Shown here: piece by piece, positions 1 through 7,007 of the stretch
How the letters are laid out: every line of letters starts with the position of its first letter
Numbering within the stretch: the first letter of the stretch is position 1
Assembly: GCA_002427615.1 (NCBI GenBank)
Contig: DIFH01000044.1
Coordinates: 1-15,004, forward strand
Direction: 5' to 3'
DNA length: 15,004 bases
Source: Paludibacter sp. UBA5753
GTDB lineage: Bacteria; Bacteroidota; Bacteroidia; Bacteroidales; Paludibacteraceae
Position numbers and translations under genes: made by a program
The notes under the pieces: generated by a model
The model's database searches: none
Seen by the model: only the letters and a program-made list of their open reading frames with translations
What the model was told of the DNA's origin: nothing

Positions 1-135
1 GAGCATTTGAAGACGATTAAGAAAATAAAATTCACACCCAATGAATTCGTAATTTCAGAAACTAACAAATCCATAAAGATACTCCTCAAACAAATGAAGA
101 TATCGATTACCTAAAAAAATTAGGGTTTGGGGTTA
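1..135 (+). pseudogene. 3' tail of an unidentified gene, possibly frameshifted
   Basis: The window opens inside a reading frame that runs to a stop at 112-114 (frame 1, about 37 residues, lysine-rich, containing FTPNEFVISETNK). A second frame (frame 3) then reads NEDIDYLKKLGFGVK to a stop at about 135, which looks like a natural protein C-terminus. The two segments could be one protein broken by a single-base shift near 70-80. I do not recognise the family. Only the extreme C-terminus is visible, so this could also be one short true tail with a chance ORF beside it. Confidence 0.3.
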
Positions 136-140
136 AATAA

Positions 141-186
141 AAAACCTCAATAACTGTGTTATGAACACATTGTTATTGAGGTCTTT
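141..186 (-). terminator. Rho-independent terminator of the tRNA-Leu gene
   Basis: The arms CCTCAATAAC (145-154) and GTTATTGAGG (172-181) are perfectly complementary, with an inner TGTG/CACA extension. Read on the minus strand, the stem is followed directly by GGTTTTTTATTT, a good U-tract. It starts a few bases after the 3' end of the tRNA. On the plus strand the stem is followed only by TCTTTC, so it may also weakly stop transcription of the gene tail at 1-135. Confidence 0.8.
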
Positions 187-188
187 CG

Positions 189-272
189 TACCCAGAGCCG
201 GGATCGAACCGGCATGGAAGTGAATCCACTGGTGTTTGAGACCAGCGCGTCTACCAATTCCGCCATCTGGGC
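189..272 (-). tRNA. tRNA-Leu (anticodon CAA)
   Basis: Read on the minus strand this folds as a class II tRNA of 84 nt. The acceptor arm is GCCCAGA with TCTGGGT (a G-U pair at 1-72). The D-arm region contains GGTAGACGC. The anticodon stem is CTGGT/ACCAG around loop CTCAAAC, giving anticodon CAA, which reads the leucine codon UUG. A long variable arm is followed by the T-arm GCCGGTTCGATCCCGGC. The discriminator is A, as expected for tRNA-Leu. No CCA is encoded after it. Confidence 0.96.
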
Positions 273-282
273 AATTGCGGTG

Positions 283-313
283 CAAAAGTAAGGTATTTTT
301 TGAAACCTGCAAA
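283..313 (-). promoter_or_regulatory. Bacteroidota-type promoter of tRNA-Leu
   Basis: On the minus strand TTTG (310-313) is followed by 19 nt and TACTTTTG (283-290). This matches the Bacteroides -33 TTTG and -7 TAnnTTTG consensus exactly, in sequence and spacing. The expected transcription start falls about 4-6 nt before the mature tRNA 5' end at 272. Confidence 0.75.
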
Positions 314-435
314 CAGTTTTTTGGAATTACAATTTGGAATTTGCAATATACAGTCGCTATTATATTGTTTTACAATGCATTAATTACATTCTAAAATATA
401 TCTTCAAGCAATTATTTTTCGCTTTCATCGATCTA

Positions 436-1602
436 TTACTGGTTATTTCCTCGTTTTCCGGCTACAAAATCATTCCGTTTTCCGGCAAAAATCTCATAAT
501 GGCAATACCAACAGTCAAGCGAACCGTTCAACAACCGGATTCGCTCAGTGGGTCTCAGTCCGATTTTGTCCAAACATTCTTCGTGAGAACTGATAACCCA
601 GCAAGTGTTTCCAGCAAATTTATGTTTTAAGGTAGTACCTAAAGCAGCATACAATCCAAAAATATCATCGGATGTAATTCGCTCGCCATAAGGAGGATTG
701 GTCACAAGCAAACAGTTTTCGACCTGAGGTTCCAGGTCTTTAATTGATTTAGCCTGTAATTCGATATATTTTCCCAGACCTGAGCTTTTGACATTTTGCT
801 CGCTTATTTTAATGGAGCGCAAAGAGATATCCGAGCCATAAATTTTAAAATTAAACGGTCGTTCAGCCGAATCATCATTGTAAATGGTATCGAAAAGTTC
901 CGAATCAAAATCGTTCCATTTTTCAAAGCCAAAAGATGAACGGTAAATTCCCGGCGGGATATTCAGCGCAATCAAAGCAGCTTCGATCAGCAAAGTACCC
1001 GAACCGCACATGGGATCAACAAAATTCGTTTGGCCTTTCCAACCTGCCATCAGAAGCATTGCGGCAGCTAAAACTTCGTTCAGCGGAGCTTCGTTTTGTG
1101 CAATCCTGTATCCCCGCTTATGTAATGACTCCCCCGAACTGTCGAGGGACAATGTACAACGGTTTTCGGCAATATGAATATTGAACATGAACTGCGGATT
1201 GTCGAGCCGCACCGAAGGACGATCGCCACTACTTTCTTTAAACCAGTCGACGATAGCATCTTTTACCCGATAGGCTACAAATTTTGAATGTCGGAATTCT
1301 TCGGAATATACCGTTGAATCGATAGAAAAAGTAGCATCAACAGCCATATAATCCGACCAGGTAATTTTTTTAACCTGCTCGTAAACTTCGTCAGGGTTGT
1401 TTGCCTGAAAGGAGGCAATAGGTTTTAAAATCCGGGATGCAGTGCGCAAGTGTAAATTTGCTTTATACATAAATGCTTTATCGCCCGTAAAACTGACTGC
1501 GCGACGTTGAATTTCAACATTGTTTGCTCCCAGATTTACAAGTTCAGTTGCCAAAACCTCTTCTAAACCCCGAAAGGTTTTCGCTATCATTTCAAATTCC
1601 AT
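436..1602 (-). CDS. THUMP-domain class I SAM-dependent RNA methyltransferase (RlmL/YpsC-like)
   Basis: Predicted 388-residue rRNA methyltransferase of the RlmL N-terminal-module/YpsC type, whose members make N2-methylguanosine in 23S rRNA. A THUMP RNA-binding region covers roughly residues 45-155 and is followed by the conserved LHKRGYR (160-166). The Rossmann methyltransferase core shows motif I DPMCGSGT (196-203), a motif II acidic segment YGSDIS (255-260) and the catalytic NPPYGER (302-308) of amino-methylating enzymes. Full length for the single-domain family, so it lacks the RlmK half of the fused E. coli enzyme. The ATG at 1602 is used; a second Met at codon 5 is possible and no clear ribosome binding site decides between them. 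The family assignment is firm. The exact modified base is inferred from homologues. Confidence 0.92.
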   Translation of the reverse strand: MEFEMIAKTFRGLEEVLATELVNLGANNVEIQRRAVSFTGDKAFMYKANLHLRTASRILKPIASFQANNPDEVYEQVKKITWSDYMAVDATFSIDSTVYSEEFRHSKFVAYRVKDAIVDWFKESSGDRPSVRLDNPQFMFNIHIAENRCTLSLDSSGESLHKRGYRIAQNEAPLNEVLAAAMLLMAGWKGQTNFVDPMCGSGTLLIEAALIALNIPPGIYRSSFGFEKWNDFDSELFDTIYNDDSAERPFNFKIYGSDISLRSIKISEQNVKSSGLGKYIELQAKSIKDLEPQVENCLLVTNPPYGERITSDDIFGLYAALGTTLKHKFAGNTCWVISSHEECLDKIGLRPTERIRLLNGSLDCWYCHYEIFAGKRNDFVAGKRGNNQ

Positions 1603-1731
1603 ACATTATATTTCATATAAGCCCCTCATCCCCTCTCGCTTCTCAGTCGAGACATGTAAAGTCGAAAAACAGCAAGGGGACAATAAGCCATTGTTTGTAG
1701 CGTGTTATTTCAAAAAAATAAAATCTAAAAT

Positions 1732-1753
1732 CCCCCTCGAAAAATTTAGGGGC
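1732..1753 (-). terminator. Weak hairpin downstream of the serine acetyltransferase gene
   Basis: CCCCT (1733-1737) and AGGGG (1748-1752) can form a 5 bp stem just past the stop of the serine acetyltransferase gene. On the minus strand an AT-rich stretch ending in a run of seven T follows after about 15 nt. The stem is short and the U-run is distant, so this is only a candidate terminator. Confidence 0.3.
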
Positions 1754-1754
1754 T

Positions 1755-2627
1755 TTATCTCCTTTGCACCAGTTTTGCTCCGGCAGGCACATCGGTATCG
1801 ACCCAGATATTTCCGCCAATCACTGCTCCGTCGCCCACTGTAATTTTACCCAGAATTGTAGAATTCGAATAGATAATCACATTATTTCCAATGCGCGGAT
1901 GCCGCTGAATGCCTTTGATCGGATTGCCGTTTCCGTCGAGCGGAAAACTTTTTGCTCCGAGCGTAACACCTTGATACATTTTTACATTCGAACCAATAAT
2001 TGCCGTTTCGCCGATTACAACACCAGTTCCATGATCAATTGTAAAATACTCCCCGATTGTAGCGCCGGGATGAATATCAATTCCGGTTTCAGAGTGCGCC
2101 ATTTCGGTGATAATACGCGGGATCAACGGCACCCCGAGCAGAAGCAGTGCATTCGCAATTCTGTAATTGAGAATAGCCCTGATACTCGGATAGCAAAAAA
2201 TCACTTCTCCAAAACTTTTTGCTGCCGGATCGCCATTGTAAGCCGCAATCACATCGGTATGCAATTTGGTGCGAATTTCGGGCAATAAGTTTATAAACAG
2301 CGATGCTTTTTCTTTAGATACTTTATCTATTTCTGAACAAACCACTGTTTCGCCTGAGGTTTCAAAACACAGTCCTGCTTTAATTTGCATCGACAACAAC
2401 ATCTGCAATTTATCGATATTAACGCCAATATGATAAAGCATGGTTTTGGAATTGACGGCAGCATCTCCAAAAAAACCCGGAAATAAAACGGAACGTATAA
2501 GCTGTACGATTTCTTCCAGTACCTCTACCGATGGCATGGGGTTATTCTCGTTTTGCTGGTGGCAAACATCTTTAAAACTTTCAATATCTGAAAGTTTTTT
2601 AATTGTATCTAATAGTCTTTTATTCAT
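1755..2627 (-). CDS. cysE: Serine O-acetyltransferase
   Basis: Transfers acetyl from acetyl-CoA to L-serine, giving O-acetylserine, the first step of cysteine synthesis in the cytosol. The 290-residue protein has an N-terminal helical region (about 1-180) and a left-handed beta-helix of hexapeptide repeats (about 185-285). It carries the hallmark SAT sequence DIHPGATIGEYFTIDHGTG (184-202), followed by VVIGETAIIG, a VTLGAKSFP loop and RHPRIG (242-247). The conserved histidines of the serine and CoA site are present. The C-terminus ends VPAGAKLVQRR and lacks the GVPARIV tail of the E. coli enzyme. The ATG at 2627 lies only 4 nt after the stop of the upstream kinase-like gene, so the two are probably co-transcribed. 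Confidence 0.94.
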   Translation of the reverse strand: MNKRLLDTIKKLSDIESFKDVCHQQNENNPMPSVEVLEEIVQLIRSVLFPGFFGDAAVNSKTMLYHIGVNIDKLQMLLSMQIKAGLCFETSGETVVCSEIDKVSKEKASLFINLLPEIRTKLHTDVIAAYNGDPAAKSFGEVIFCYPSIRAILNYRIANALLLLGVPLIPRIITEMAHSETGIDIHPGATIGEYFTIDHGTGVVIGETAIIGSNVKMYQGVTLGAKSFPLDGNGNPIKGIQRHPRIGNNVIIYSNSTILGKITVGDGAVIGGNIWVDTDVPAGAKLVQRR

Positions 2628-2631
2628 TTGA

Positions 2632-3150
2632 TTATACTTTTAACATCGAATTTATCGCGTTTATTGCATTGACTGTTCGTTGTTCGCCGGTTCCGGTAAC
2701 GACAAAAAAAGGCTTTCCGGTTTTTTGAATTTCATGCTTGTACCAATCGAAAAAGTATTCACGATCGTTACCATGTTCACGTACAGGATCGGGTTGCCAG
2801 GCTACATCGGGAAAACAAAGCAGGTAAAAATCGAAATAATTATCGGCAAGTTTTTGTAACACGAATTCGGGCACACGATGATAACAATATTCAAACCACA
2901 CTTTGGTGATAATTAAATCGGTATCAAAGAAAACGAAATCACAGGCAATATTATTTTGATAAAATTCTTCCTGCGCTATTTGCTTTTTCGCTATCGCACA
3001 AACATCATCGTAAGTGTAAGGTACGGAAAGGTTTTCGATATATTCCCGCGCATATTCGGGTACCCATTCGGCATGATAATATTCAGCTAATGCTTTGGCT
3101 AATTCCGACTTCCCCGTTGACTCAGGTCCTAATATGGCAATTTTATACAT
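2632..3150 (-). CDS. NadR-like P-loop ATPase/kinase (AAA_28-type)
   Basis: A 172-residue single-domain P-loop protein resembling the ribosylnicotinamide kinase half of NadR. The Walker A motif GPESTGKS is at residues 8-15, followed by WVPEYAREY (29-37), typical of NadR C-terminal domains. A Walker B-like FVFFDTD is at 72-78, and a lid segment DPVREHGNDR at 121-130. NadR's nucleotidyltransferase domain is absent, so kinase activity on nicotinamide riboside is a guess. The frame stays open further upstream, but only a TTG codon (3174) is available there. I chose the ATG at 3150, which has AAGGG about 8 nt upstream and puts the first beta strand directly at the N-terminus. It heads an operon with the serine acetyltransferase gene. 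Confidence 0.82.
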   Translation of the reverse strand: MYKIAILGPESTGKSELAKALAEYYHAEWVPEYAREYIENLSVPYTYDDVCAIAKKQIAQEEFYQNNIACDFVFFDTDLIITKVWFEYCYHRVPEFVLQKLADNYFDFYLLCFPDVAWQPDPVREHGNDREYFFDWYKHEIQKTGKPFFVVTGTGEQRTVNAINAINSMLKV

Positions 3151-3180
3151 TAAAAACCCTTCATTTACAAACAAAACAAT

Positions 3181-3188
3181 TATCTTTG
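3181..3188 (+). promoter_or_regulatory. Candidate -7 element for the PAP2 gene
   Basis: TATCTTTG matches TAnnTTTG exactly and lies 10 nt before the ATG of the phosphatase gene, which would give a very short leader. No TTTG is found at the expected -33 distance, so the promoter is incomplete. Confidence 0.4.
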
Positions 3189-3198
3189 GCGAAAAAAT

Positions 3199-3828
3199 AT
3201 GCGCAAATTTACGAATTTTATTCTGCTTTTCAGCGCTTTCTCGTTGTTAAGTACACATATTTCGGCTCAAAACGCCGACATTGAACTATTGAGAACCATT
3301 AATAGCTCCACACAAACCGTGGATTACTCACGGTTTATATCAAACACTACTACGGGAGTGGCAATAGGCGTTCCGGTGATAATGGGCGCTATGGCTCTGA
3401 TAGAGCAAGATGATAATTTACTCAAAAACGCTATTTATGTAGGTGTCAGCATAGGCGTTGATGGGGCGCTTACTTATGGCTTAAAACGCTCTTTCAACCG
3501 TCCACGCCCTTATATTACCTATCCTGATATTGTTGCTTACGAAACACAAACTTCCATGTCCTTTCCTTCCGGGCATACTTCGCTTGCATTTGCCACTGCC
3601 ACATCTCTGAGTCTGAAATACCCTAAATGGTACGTTATTGCTCCAAGTTATGTATGGGCGTGCTCGGTAGGCTATTCACGCATGAATCTGGGTGTACACT
3701 ATCCGAGCGACGTACTTGCCGGAGCCGTTTTGGGAGCGGGAAGCGCTTTTCTGACTTATAAATTAAACGAATGGTTTTGGAAAAAGCAAAACAACAAAAA
3801 GTTAATAGGACTTCAAAATTATTGGTGA
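3199..3828 (+). CDS. PAP2-superfamily phosphatase, secreted or membrane-associated
   Basis: Acid phosphatase/lipid phosphatase fold of 209 residues. The N-terminus MRKFTNFILLFSAFSLLS with a following SAQ is a signal peptide or anchor (about 1-23). All three PAP2 signature motifs are present: K96-x6-R103-P104, PSGH (123-126) and SR-x5-H-x3-D (160-171, SRMNLGVHYPSD), including the catalytic His pair. Hydrophobic segments near 52-68, 78-94 and 172-187 suggest membrane contact. Likely substrates are phospholipid or isoprenyl phosphates such as undecaprenyl diphosphate, but the sequence does not decide this. The gene is divergent from the kinase-cysE operon. The ATG at 3199 fits the signal peptide. 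Confidence 0.92.
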   Translation: MRKFTNFILLFSAFSLLSTHISAQNADIELLRTINSSTQTVDYSRFISNTTTGVAIGVPVIMGAMALIEQDDNLLKNAIYVGVSIGVDGALTYGLKRSFNRPRPYITYPDIVAYETQTSMSFPSGHTSLAFATATSLSLKYPKWYVIAPSYVWACSVGYSRMNLGVHYPSDVLAGAVLGAGSAFLTYKLNEWFWKKQNNKKLIGLQNYW

Positions 3829-3940
3829 TTCAACCAACAATGTCATGCTGTATGATGGGGAAGAAACAGGGAATATTAAAGCTGTTTTATCAAATTCATA
3901 GTTGCTCAAAGTAACTGCTCAACACCCTTTATTCTTATAA

Positions 3941-3985
3941 CCTTTTGATTTTCAGTTCGACAAAGTCGAACTGAAAATCAAAAGG
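3941..3985. repeat. Perfect 21 bp inverted repeat with a 3 nt loop
   Basis: The arm 3941-3961 (starting CCTTTTGATTTTCAG) is perfectly complementary to 3965-3985, around a loop AAA. The core reads TTCGAC-AAA-GTCGAA. There is no T-run on either side, so it is not a classical intrinsic terminator. It could be a REP-like or MITE-derived palindrome, or an mRNA 3'-end stabiliser between convergent genes. Confidence 0.85.
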
Positions 3986-4001
3986 AGGGGGATTGTTTCA
4001 T

Positions 4002-4035
4002 TAACCCCCAGTTGCGCTTCACTTACTGGGGGTTA
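4002..4035. terminator. Bidirectional terminator candidate
   Basis: TAACCCCCAGT (4002-4012) pairs perfectly with ACTGGGGGTTA (4025-4035), an 11 bp GC-rich stem with a 12 nt loop. It sits between convergent genes. The plus side is followed by TTCATATTT, the minus side by TGAAAC, so the U-tract is poor on both strands. Confidence 0.5.
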
Positions 4036-4045
4036 TTCATATTTA

Positions 4046-4058
4046 GCCCCTTCGGGGC
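4046..4058. terminator. Short GC-rich hairpin, GCCCC-TTC-GGGGC
   Basis: A compact 5 bp hairpin located about 115 bp beyond the stop of the C69 peptidase gene. On the minus strand it is followed by TAAATATG. It could contribute to 3' end formation for that gene. Confidence 0.35.
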
Positions 4059-4173
4059 AAAGAATTTAAATTCATAACAATCAACTAAATAGCTGATTAT
4101 TATCAAATTCATTAGGGTGCTGAGTAATTACTGCTCAAATCATTTTGAAACAACTATGAATTCTCTATGTGGA

Positions 4174-5820
4174 TCATTTTCTTGCTTTCAATTCTTCCTC
4201 GGTTTTCACACGCTGACCCGGATTTTCTTTGGCAATTTGACGCAAAATCTCTTCAGGATATCCTGCTCTTATAATTCCGGGAGGTATGTGATATTCGTTT
4301 TGTTCAAATTTACCATCTTTTTCTCTCTTAATATTTCCATCCATATATTTAACCAACAAGTACTCGCCAAGTTTTTTCCATGCGGCAGTTGAATTTTCGG
4401 CTTGCGAATGGCAGAAGTCTGTCAAAAATGCCCGTGCATCGCCTTCGGTCATATTGACAGTCGCCTTATCTATCGACGGGACAAGGGTGTTAAAATTGCC
4501 TTCCCAGTGAGCCTGCACTTTTTTAATATCGGGCATCATAAACGAGTATTTGCCGTAAGCAAAATTTGCCACCCCGTTATAAATCCAAAAAGCCGATGTA
4601 GGAGAGTATTCCAACAAACTTCCGTTATTCTGATTGTAACATTCGGGAACTCCGTTGATGCCGCAATACATGGGAACATAAATATTACTGGCAGCGTCGT
4701 CGACGCCAAACCAAAGAATTCCACCGATATAATCGGGTAACCAATTGCGCAATTGAGCCACAAAGGTAAAGCCGGTTTGCTGTGTCGCCACCGGACGTTC
4801 ATGCATGTATTCCACGCCATCTACCTTAAAACCAAGCGGGCTATGACGAAGTTTACTGCCGAATGGAGTAGCGCAAACGCCTTTTGTCATGTCAAATTCG
4901 GTTCCTTCATACTGGTCGCGCATATAGTCCTTGAAATTTTGCGCGCTTATTTTAAACGTAGGTTTAATCCAAAGGGGCATGCGTTCTGCAGTTTCACCTT
5001 TTACATAAGTAATGTATTTATCCATAGCCGGATCTACTTTGCGGAAGAAACTCCACACGCGAGCTTCGCAAATTCGCAATCCACTGTAATCGAGCGGCGC
5101 ATAAGTATCGGAAAAACTGAATTCCGTGTTTTTCCCTTTGAAATATCCTTTTTCACGGGCAAATACAATTACATCTTCGGCGTATAAGCAATTGTTTTTA
5201 TCGTCGAAGGGGAATGTGGTAATGCGAGCCTGGTTGGCATGACCCGAAACGCAATCGTCAGGGATGCGCTGGGCAACCCAGACCGCCCCTTTATTTTTAG
5301 GTCCCTTTCCTATCATTTCAAGAATCCACACTTCGTTAGGATCGGCTATCGAAAACGATTCTCCCGAACTGTAATAGCCGTATTCGGCAACCAGGTCAGT
5401 CATTACTTTAATCGCTTCGCGGGCGGTACGGGCACGTTGCAGGGCAATATACATCAGGCTTCCGTAATCCATAATGGCGGTTGTATCAACCAATTCTTCC
5501 CGTCCGCCGAAAGTCGTTTCACCAATACTTACCTGATGTTCGTTCATGTTCCCAACGACCGAATATGTTTTCTCCACTTGTTTTATTTTACCCAGGTATT
5601 TACCGGAGTCCCATTCATGAATATCAAGCATGGTTCCTGCAGGATAGGTTGCAGCGGGATAATGATACAATGCGCCGAAAAGGAAATAGGAATCGGCTGA
5701 ATAACTGATTAATGTAGAACCATCAACGGTTGCATTTTTTCCGGCTAAGAAGTTTGTACATGAAAATACGTAAGTCCAACTAAGTAAAAGGACAGGTAGG
5801 ATTAGAAATCTTTTTATCAT
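4174..5820 (-). CDS. Secreted C69-family dipeptidase (Ntn-hydrolase fold)
   Basis: A 548-residue peptidase of MEROPS family C69, related to dipeptidase PepD. An N-terminal signal sequence (MIKRFLILPVLLLSWTYVFS, 1-20) is followed directly by C21-TNFLAGKNATVDGST. This is the N-terminal-nucleophile motif of the family: after cleavage Cys21 would be both N-terminus and catalytic residue. Other family-like segments are IADPNEVWILEMIGKGP and the VDDAASNIYVPMYCG region. Family length is usually 450-560, so it appears complete. The VFSC sequence also weakly resembles a lipobox, and lipidation would block the nucleophile. The likely role is dipeptide cleavage in the periplasm. The ATG at 5820 has a consensus promoter about 30-60 nt upstream. 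Confidence 0.9.
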   Translation of the reverse strand: MIKRFLILPVLLLSWTYVFSCTNFLAGKNATVDGSTLISYSADSYFLFGALYHYPAATYPAGTMLDIHEWDSGKYLGKIKQVEKTYSVVGNMNEHQVSIGETTFGGREELVDTTAIMDYGSLMYIALQRARTAREAIKVMTDLVAEYGYYSSGESFSIADPNEVWILEMIGKGPKNKGAVWVAQRIPDDCVSGHANQARITTFPFDDKNNCLYAEDVIVFAREKGYFKGKNTEFSFSDTYAPLDYSGLRICEARVWSFFRKVDPAMDKYITYVKGETAERMPLWIKPTFKISAQNFKDYMRDQYEGTEFDMTKGVCATPFGSKLRHSPLGFKVDGVEYMHERPVATQQTGFTFVAQLRNWLPDYIGGILWFGVDDAASNIYVPMYCGINGVPECYNQNNGSLLEYSPTSAFWIYNGVANFAYGKYSFMMPDIKKVQAHWEGNFNTLVPSIDKATVNMTEGDARAFLTDFCHSQAENSTAAWKKLGEYLLVKYMDGNIKREKDGKFEQNEYHIPPGIIRAGYPEEILRQIAKENPGQRVKTEEELKARK

Positions 5821-5849
5821 CTAATTATATTTTTTTGAATTGAAGCTCA

Positions 5850-5880
5850 CAAAGATAATGTATAAAAATCAAAAATCAAA
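5850..5880 (-). promoter_or_regulatory. Bacteroidota-type promoter of the C69 peptidase gene
   Basis: On the minus strand TTTG (5877-5880) is followed by exactly 19 nt and TATCTTTG (5850-5857), an exact match to the consensus. The start codon lies about 30 nt downstream at 5820. Confidence 0.75.
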
Positions 5881-5899
5881 ACTTATACGTTTGATTTTT
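5871..5899 (-). terminator. AT-rich hairpin overlapping the C69 promoter
   Basis: AAAAATCAAA (5871-5880) and TTTGATTTTT (5890-5899) form a 10 bp inverted repeat with a 9 nt loop. On the minus strand it is followed by GATTTTTATAC, so it could terminate the upstream glycosyltransferase/flippase-like operon, which ends at 5964. It also covers the -33 element of the next promoter, so it may instead be a protein-binding site. Confidence 0.4.
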
Positions 5900-5963
5900 A
5901 ATTACATGCAAATAAAATTAAATAAATTTTCTATTGATTGCGAAGATTTTCAGATAGTTGGCG

Positions 5964-7007
5964 CTATGGTTTTTTAAACTTTCCGGCAATCCATCGGGGA
6001 ATAACCAATACCCCTAAAAGCAAATAAAAATAATAGCTGATAATCCTCCACAAGACTGTAATAATCAAAATCGGGCCATTACCGAGGGCGATATCGTTGT
6101 AATATTCCTTGAATGCAAATTCGCTTAATCCGCTACTTCCCGGAGTTGGACTTACGACCATAACAATCCATAACATTAATTGGCGTCCAAAAATCACCCA
6201 ATGACTCTGAACATGTGCAAATGCCATAAACAAAGCATTCACTACCAGAAAACGCAAAGACCAGGAAAGAGTGGTTGTGGCGAAAATTTTCAACCAGAAA
6301 CCTATTGATTTCTTACTTATTTCTTTTGACGACTCTATAATATGTTCGCCGAAAGTGGCAATTTCCGAATGCCATTTTCGCAAGAAAGGCAACTTAAAAA
6401 CTAATTGTACAAGTTTGGCAATTAAATCGGGACGATGAAACAATCCTATATAAAGAACAAGCGTCCAAATGAATAAGGCCGAATACACAGTCCAGAAAAC
6501 CACGCCGATAGTGGATGTTATTAACGATGTAGCATTGAACAATTCATTCATGGGAACAAAAAGAAAAAAAAGCGGACAGATAATAACAAAAAACAACTCG
6601 TCCATCAACAATCCGACGAACATGATAGCAGTGCTTCGCCCGACACCGATTCCCTCTTTATTCATAAATAAAACCACCAAACCCGAGCCTCCTATCGCCG
6701 AAGGGGTTACCGCTGAAGTAAACTCGCTCAAAACATGGATATTAAAAGCCTGCCGCCAGGATAAGTCTTTATCAGTCAACAACCTGAAACGCCAAACCAT
6801 GCCAAAATCCCGTCCAAACATAAGCAAAAATGCAAATATAATGTAGACAACACTGGTAAAAGTAAAACTGATATTCGCCAGCGTATCAGTATCAAACTCT
6901 CCCAGAAACAATCCGGCAATAACAACAACACCGATGATAACAGGAATTAAAATCCGGGATAATTTAAAGGGATTATCATTCGTTTTCTGAATTTTCTTTT
7001 GTTTCAT
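5964..7007 (-). CDS. Lysylphosphatidylglycerol synthase-like/YbhN-type (UPF0104) membrane protein
   Basis: A 347-residue integral membrane protein of the flippase-like family that includes YbhN, AglD and the membrane domain of MprF. About eight hydrophobic segments are visible (for example around 18-36, 46-64, 126-150, 165-190, 241-265, 274-288 and 313-337). The two conserved family motifs are present: TPSAIGGSGL (101-110), and SPTPGSSGLSE (286-296). The soluble LPG synthase domain of MprF is absent, so aminoacyl transfer is not expected. Proposed roles for such proteins are lipid transport or support of lipid glycosylation. Its ATG overlaps the stop of the upstream glycosyltransferase by 4 nt (ATGA), which implies translational coupling and a shared pathway. 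Confidence 0.87.
   Translation of the reverse strand: MKQKKIQKTNDNPFKLSRILIPVIIGVVVIAGLFLGEFDTDTLANISFTFTSVVYIIFAFLLMFGRDFGMVWRFRLLTDKDLSWRQAFNIHVLSEFTSAVTPSAIGGSGLVVLFMNKEGIGVGRSTAIMFVGLLMDELFFVIICPLFFLFVPMNELFNATSLITSTIGVVFWTVYSALFIWTLVLYIGLFHRPDLIAKLVQLVFKLPFLRKWHSEIATFGEHIIESSKEISKKSIGFWLKIFATTTLSWSLRFLVVNALFMAFAHVQSHWVIFGRQLMLWIVMVVSPTPGSSGLSEFAFKEYYNDIALGNGPILIITVLWRIISYYFYLLLGVLVIPRWIAGKFKKP

Larger units (their letters stand above)
3888..4138. repeat. Intergenic spacer with an imperfect direct repeat enclosing three hairpins
   Basis: The 345 bp between the convergent PAP2 and C69 genes holds no credible gene. Its ends carry an imperfect direct repeat: 3888-3922 and 4101-4138 both start TATCAAATTCAT and end with A(C/T)TGCTCAA-like sequence, and the similarity extends slightly upstream. 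Three separate hairpins lie between the copies (3941-3985, 4002-4035 and 4046-4058). This may be a small inserted or duplicated element. Confidence 0.45.

Noticed and set aside
1620..1700. CAGTCGAGAC...GTCGAAAAACAG as a degenerate copy of the 3941-3985 palindrome
   Set aside because: Only short words such as GTCGA are shared, and pairing is poor; chance is a sufficient explanation.
4402..5708. Plus-strand open frames of 75-153 codons opposite the C69 gene
   Set aside because: These are shadows of a well-supported minus-strand gene and have no domains or start signals.
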